The translations under genes and the position numbers were made by a program. A stretch of 64,000 bases of DNA from Xiphophorus maculatus (lineage: Eukaryota; Chordata; Actinopteri; Cyprinodontiformes; Poeciliidae): the NCBI RefSeq assembly GCF_002775205.1, contig NC_036447.1, positions 27,030,245 to 27,094,244 of the forward strand, given 5' to 3'. The notes beneath the pieces were generated by a model that worked only from the letters and a program-made list of their open reading frames with translations, made no database searches and was not told the DNA's origin. Positions 58,093-64,000 of the stretch are shown here, piece by piece; the first letter of the stretch is position 1, and each line of letters opens with the position of its first letter.

Positions 58093-58808
58093 GGTTTTAG
58101 AAAATGGATGGATAGACATTGACATGGAAAAGAAAGGGGACAATTTGTTTTTTAGATATTATAAATAATACCCAAGAAGTCTGCTTCTACACCTGGACAA
58201 AGAGAGAAGAAAACAAGGGAGCAAAGAAACAATAGTTTATATTATATGCACTATATACTATACAATATATGTCATTGAAAAGTACACAATACCAGGGTTT
58301 CCCTCAGAAAACTTGCTAAGCCCTTAGTTTTCTCTTCACGTGTTGCAGCGTAAACTTAGTAAAACACAAGCAACTAGCTTTGAATTTTGAGTTTCCAAAT
58401 AAAAAAAAGATATCTGTTACTCTTATTAATTTTAAAGTTAGAAAACTTCGACAGTAACAAAATCCTGTGTATATTCACACAGTAGCGTACATATTGGACA
58501 ACCTTGGTTCCTCCAGTAAAAAGTTTACTTTAATCTAAACTTTGGCAAAAAAAAAAAATAAAGTGTTCCAAGATCCATTTCAGCGTCAACTTCATTTCTT
58601 TTCATTTCACAAGAAATTTAGAAGGTAAAGTTTGCATTTATTTCTTTAAAAATTGGTTTGGAATGACAACCAAAATGTTTCCTTTGCCAATGTTGTGCAA
58701 TGTCACTAACCATTGCACAATGAGGCAACAGAAATATGGTTGCCTAACAAACGTATCTTTGTTGAAAGGTCTTTGAAATGTGATTGGTTGGTGGACAAAT
58801 TTGTAGAG

Positions 58809-58816
58809 TATAAAAG
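58809..58816 (+). promoter_or_regulatory. TATA box of protease B
   Basis: TATAAAAG 48 bases before the ATG, in the same context as copy A. Confidence 0.75.
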
Positions 58817-58856
58817 GTTCCCTGGGTCACCGGTTTTTAGGCGCCAAGTTACAACC

Positions 58857-60882
58857 ATGGCTGCCATGACGGTTCTCCTGGTTCTGCTGTGGCTCGGTGA
58901 GTGTCACATGTTGCAATTGATCATTCTTTATTTGGGATCCCTGGTTTGCAGGTAAACACTGATGTTTTGTGGGGGGTTTCCTGTTAAATGCTTTGTTCTT
59001 ACACTAATAATTGGTTAAAGTAACCCATGGAAACTGGAAGATGTGTATTGTGTATAATAATTACATTTTGGGAAGAAATTATCTAACTTTCAGACAAGTG
59101 GAATGAGAATTGCTTTCAATAAAGTCGAGTTTAAGTTTTAACGTGAATGTTCTGAGCTTTTCAATAAAAATCAAAGGCGTGGTTTGCAAAGGAAGGTCTG
59201 TCGGGTCTCTGGCACAAAATCCAAAAGTGAATCTCATATGAAAGTTTGTGAAAGTTAGTAGATAATTCCAGAACATGCTCTGATTTGATCAATTTTCACC
59301 CCGAAACTGAGCCTCACCATTTGATAACTTTGACCTTTAGGTGTCACGACAAGCTCAAAGGTCGATCTGCAAAAGAGAGTCATCGGGGGTCGACCATGCA
59401 GGCAGGATGAGCGCCGGTATCATGTTCGCTTAGAGGCAACAGACAGTAAGAGCCAAGGTGTTTGTGGAGGCTCTCTACTGCGTAACGGCTGGATCCTGAC
59501 TGCAGCTCACTGCTGGAAAAGTGGACAGTAAGAACATCTGCATATTTCCCCACTGAGGAATTTTGATATAGATCTTTGTAAAACCGACTATTACAACTGT
59601 TGGTAACGTAGAAATATGACCAAACCTTCCTCAAACTATTGTTTGTTTTGTCAAGCGTAAAAAAAAAACTAACTACCAACTTTATTGCAGGAAGGTTGAT
59701 GCATATTTAGGATGGCACTTGGGTAACACAGAACCAATACGCATACCACTGGATACCCCTGAACAACTTAAAATTTATAAAGTTGGATTCTGGTTTTTTA
59801 AAAAGCAACATGACTTGATGCTGCTGAAGCTCCCTGACACGGCAACGATTCCACACGGCGTGACAACGATCCAGCTTCCTGACTGCTCAGACCAGCCTAA
59901 GATGTGAGTAAGAAACGAAGCATCTTTGACTGTCCTGAAAAGGGTCGTATAAATAAATTTGACGTGTTCTAATGTTATAAATGAGGCACTGTTGGATTTC
60001 TTTCAGACTACATATATTGGGCCAGGTAACTAAATTTTCAGCACAGATAGAGAGAGTTAGTGGGTAGATTGAGAAAATGCTACTAGGGCATTTTATAATA
60101 TGCCTTAGTGGCCCTAATAATCTTGTTATAAATAATAATAAGATTGTTAAAATTACTGCTTACCCTCTACAGGAAATGCTATCTCCCACCATGATGAATA
60201 ATGCTGACATGTTTTTGTGATTGCTTGTTGGTGTTAAGCCTTTTTAAAACTTTTACCTGATCAATTTCAGAAACGATGTGGTGCAGATTGCAGGTCATGG
60301 TTCGACTTTTGGAAGTATTTTTACCACCAGAAGTGAGTTTTTTCCTTTCTTTTTATATTTCATAGACATTATATAAGGCTATAAACAGTCTATTGTGATT
60401 CTGAGTGTGTAATAATTTTACAATGAAATAATTTTTATAATTACGCTACTCTTTTTTTCCAGGACCTGGCTTTACACCAGATCTTCAGTGTGGGAATATT
60501 AATAAGGTTAGCTGTCCTCAACAACAAAAATTTCCCAAGAACAAGTACATTTACAAATATTTGTTCTGTGGCCAAACTCCTGGAGTGGATCTGTGCTTGG
60601 TAAGTTGACATTGCAACATAATAAAAGAAAAAAAAAAAAAAACTTACATTTTTAAAGACACGACTTCATTTGATTAAATTTGATCACAGTTTTTTTAAGT
60701 GTAATGTTTGTCTTTCACAGGGCGACTCTGGTGGAGGAATTGAGTACAACGGCAGGATTTATGGTGTCCATGTTTTAGTTGGATATTATCCATGCAGGAC
60801 ACCAGCAACATTCATGGATCTCTGCCATCAAGACTATCTGAGCTGGATTGAAAAAACTATTGGACCAGCTGCAAACCCATGA
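58857..60882 (+). CDS. Secreted trypsin-like serine protease B (S1 family), six exons
   Basis: Paralogue of protease A, 266 residues. Exons: 58857-58896, 59341-59527, 59691-59903, 60271-60332, 60463-60599 and 60721-60882, all GT-AG with the same phases as A. The leader is identical to A. Activation site KR/VIGG, triad His70, Asp117 and Ser216 (GDSGGG), and Asp210 for Lys/Arg specificity are all kept. Differences from A cluster in surface-loop segments: the end of exon 2 (RLEATDSKSQGV against LLVIEDRNTRGF), the start of exon 3, the middle of exon 5 (2 codons shorter) and the loop after the active serine. The stop is TGA where A reads GGA, so the last four residues of A are missing. Intron 3 is only about 370 bp. 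AATAAA is at 61130-61135. Apparently functional. Confidence 0.88.
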
Positions 60883-61129
60883 TATGATGTCTAAATTGTT
60901 CATTTTGTTTGATCTACGCATGAATATTAAACCTTAACCAGGTATTAAAAAAAATTAAAAAAATGAAAGCAGCTAGCATCAGAACACTTTGCATTGAATA
61001 ATCTTGTCTAATTTTAACTTTTTCTCTGGCATTGAGAAGATTTGCTTTCCCAGTGGTTACTGGTTTTAAACAACTGGGTCATTTTCATCTTTAACTCCTT
61101 GTTGTTTCAGCTACAGTTTGAAAAATGAC

Positions 61130-61135
61130 AATAAA
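61130..61135 (+). terminator. Poly(A) signal of protease B
   Basis: AATAAA about 250 bases after the stop, at the position equivalent to copy A. Confidence 0.55.
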
Positions 61136-62138
61136 AACAACCAATGAAAACCTGAGCAACATTTTTCTAACACCAAAACAAAATTCAGGACATTTGGCTG
61201 CTTATAAACCTATTTCATTAATTTTATATAAGTCACTTTCTTTCTAAACAAAACTAATTTATTATTTAATTGATAACAAAATAAATCAAGATATTTTTTA
61301 TCACCAGTAACTTAAACCAGGCTTTCCCAGAGCATAACTATTAAATGCTAAAGAGAGCTAAGCTTCTAGTCTTAGCATCAGTAACATCACATGTAGCACA
61401 AAAATGTTTGTTGGCAAACTACCGTTACCACGGTAACTCACCGAATACACGAAATGAAAGAGTGAAACAAAAATCCTAAGGCATGTAGTGAAAGCAGAGA
61501 GGGCGACGAGAGGGACGATCTTGAGTGAAGATAATGATTTAATGTTTGATTTTTCTGCCTGTAGAGCAGAAAAACGCAAACATCTGAAGGACATAAAGAC
61601 TTTTGAACTGTTCTAGCCTATTAGCATATCCTTTATTTTTGATTTGACGTGCCTTTTATGACAGTTTATGCAGACTTATGAGGCAGGATCCCTTACAGAA
61701 CAGAACATAGCTGCATTTATCCTTTGATACCTTGGATTTTTTCTAACATGGTCTTACCCCACATCTGATCTCTGCTTAGATTTATTTGCAAGTGACACAA
61801 AGAAGTTGCTGTCAATTTTTATTTGCTGTATAAAAACACTACGTCAACTACGTGTGTGTATTAATGATAAAATTAAAATAAATATAAGCCTACAACAGTT
61901 TACTCAAGTAGAAACTCAAAGCAAATATTAGGGAACAGACCTATTACCCCCCAACAAAAGAAAACTGTAATAACTTTCATCTACATGGGAATGTAGAGGG
62001 CAGCTTAACCTCGTAAGATCAGAGCAATTTAGGCTTTTTAACAGCTGAAAACATAAAATGATTCATTTTTATCTCAAGCGTTTATTTCATTTCCTTATGA
62101 GAGATCTGGCAAGTTAGTTTCATCCAGCACAATGTTTG

Positions 62139-64000
62139 TGATCGAAGGGGTGGATTTTATCTTACGTCTTACCTTGTCCACATTTGTGGACATAAACAAA
62201 ATGATTAAAATCAGTCTCTGTCATCAGCTAAGTGGATGTGCAGAAGAATCAACTCTGGATGAAATACTGATCTGTCAGGAGAAATAAGTAAATTGAGGTT
62301 TGGACCACACTCTTTGATTTCAAAAGGTTAATATAAGAGTTGCAGCCGTAGTACATTGTGTGTTTGGACTGTAAGTTGTTGGTGACATCGTTGAATAATG
62401 GTCAGTTGTCCAATTTGTTAATTTTGTTCATTATCACTAATAAAAACATCCAAACTAATCTTCTTACCGGCCTCACCTTGTGTGACTCTGGCAGCCAGAG
62501 GTTTGTATAATCTTTAACTGGAAGCACCTCTGCCTCTAATAACACTGTTAGTATTAAGTTTATGAAACTTTACACTCTATTACATTCAGAAATGATCGAC
62601 AAAGAATTGTCATTATACTCTTAACCTCGGCTTTGAGCTTTAGAAAACCGACGCGACCCGACCCTCAGACAGAGAGCGGCTAATGCGTTCCACCTCGCGT
62701 TCTCACCATTAATCAGGTTTCCCGCTGGTGATCGGCGCAAATGAATCAGATTGATGTTATTGCCACAACGTCTTGCCCTTCAGGAAGGCAAAGTGAGACG
62801 GATGAGGCTCATAACAGATGGCAGGAATGCCATCAGATAAATCACCATTATCTCAGACGCTCGCTCATCCATTGCTGCAGCGGCCATGCAAACCGTGATG
62901 CACATCTGGCAGCGCGACACGCGGGGAGGGGAATTTTTTCACAAATGAATTCACATAATTCATTCTCATGGAAAACTTCACTTTGTTTGTGAGTTTTTAT
63001 TATTATTTTTAAACACCATAACAAATATATCTATTTATTACAACACTTTTGATCAAGATATTTTTTATTCATGCATTTATATTAAGCGTCTCAACGGTAC
63101 ACCTTGAACACATCTCATGGAAACACTGCTTGCAATAAGAATGGTTACTCTGATATGTTGCACAGCTACTTTTTTTTTTTTTAGGATTGTAAATTAGACA
63201 CACCAAAAAAAGTAACATATACATTTCTCATAAGCTCATAGAGTGATAACACAGTGTGCAAACCTGGGACAGTTACTATGAGAATTTTCCATATTAGACA
63301 GAGAAGTCGAATCTCTTGCAGCATCCATATTGCTCAGTATTAGAAGGCTGCTAATAGATGTTTGCTGCTATTTAACCGTAACTGTCCAGGTGTTTTATAA
63401 AATTACAGTGGAGATTTATAAGAAACTTTGACAAAAGAACTTTAAAATCTTCTCTTAAGGCAGAGTCAGCAGTCTGAATGCCTGGCGTTGCTCCTTTCCT
63501 GTCCTGTCCTGTTCAAACACAACGTACATAAATCACACATTGAAGCAGAAATGTAAATCATAGGATATTAATTGAAAAACATGTTCTCAAAATTAATAAA
63601 AGGTTTTTTTTTTTTAAATTACAGCAGCTCAGAGACTTACTATTCCATATCTTACTCTGGTGAAAAAAAATCATAATTTCTCAGCATATTGCTTTTCTAC
63701 TGTACAGCAAGGATGCAATTATTGTATTAATTCCAAAACAGCAGGAAACCAAAATCGAGTCATTTAAAAAATATATATATATATTATTATTGTTATAATT
63801 GAATCCTGAGCGTTTTAGCTTCTAACGCAGTACCAGTGCAGTAGCTGCAGCTAACAGTATTGTTTATCAAACTCTTGGTTTACTGGAAGGTTTAAATGTT
63901 TCTTCCCAGCTAATTGGAAAGCTTCCCTGATGTGTTCACTATAATTACTGATGTTTTGCTGTAGTAAAGAACTTACTACAGCTTACTCTTAAGTGCTAGC
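62139..64000. other. No gene; possible conserved non-coding element at 62630-62940
   Basis: The bulk is AT-rich. 62630-62940 is of balanced composition with CpGs and homeodomain/TALE-like words (CACCATTAATCAGG, AATGAATCAGATTGATG, GATAAATCACCATTATC). It contains an 83-codon open frame with no protein-like signature, so I read it as regulatory rather than coding. Confidence 0.35.

Larger units (their letters stand above)
58093..62138. repeat. Segmental duplication, copy B
   Basis: Collinear with 29476-35205, apart from two segments only present there. Ends where tgagagatctggcaagttag departs from copy A. Confidence 0.9.

Noticed and set aside
62741-62992. 83-codon plus-strand frame
   Set aside because: No domain or codon signature. 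The region looks more like non-coding regulatory sequence.

Overview
The window looks like nuclear DNA from a ray-finned (teleost) fish. It is AT-rich and has intron-containing vertebrate genes (cuta, sstr3, secreted trypsin-like proteases). Fish-type repeats are abundant: degenerate Tc1-like and hAT elements, a Rex3/RTE-type LINE with a (GATG)n tail, tRNA-like SINEs, a Ty3/gypsy element and an endogenous retrovirus. All coordinates and splice sites were read by eye, without alignments.

Layout. 1-3335: intergenic sequence with microsatellites. 3336-6447 (+): cuta in six coding exons. 7812-9780 (-): somatostatin receptor type 3 in two coding exons. 9.8-29 kb: no intact gene. This stretch holds Tc1-like relics (14.98, 17.5-18.36 and 23.26-24.6 kb, the last with a nested MITE), a hAT element with near-perfect 8-bp target duplications (19473-20484), a dead mariner-type transposon (21.3-22.2 kb), a GC-rich promoter-like patch beside a long CA tract (22.5-22.9 kb), several perfect hairpins and a decayed protease exon (26836-26973).

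29.5-35.2 kb and 58.1-62.1 kb are two copies of one duplicated block. Each carries an apparently intact six-exon secreted serine protease (A 30757-33931; B 58857-60882) with its own TATA box. A third paralogue is represented only by its first coding exon (57794-57833) and the decayed exon at 26.8 kb may be a fourth. The paralogues differ much more in parts of their exons than in an adjacent intron. That pattern is typical of diversifying secreted proteases and is the main biological interest here.

The 23 kb between the two blocks is almost entirely mobile DNA. A minus-strand Ty3/gypsy element (LTRs 35587-36106 and 46717-47167, tRNA-His-type primer site) has lost most of its integrase. It is split inside reverse transcriptase by a TG...CA element (37949-40446, 5-bp duplication), which is itself split by a 2.1-kb LTR (38181-40315, 4-bp duplication). 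A second composite insertion (40833-43776) carries an unrecognised ORF with 38-residue repeats and a SINE with an 8-bp duplication. Next come Tc1, LINE-2 and Rex3/RTE fragments. Last is an endogenous-retrovirus array, LTR-internal-LTR-internal-LTR, with two 1624-bp units inside a single 5-bp target duplication. Each unit retains a 162-codon gag/env fusion ORF.

The last 1.9 kb has no recognised gene but includes a stretch that resembles a conserved non-coding element.
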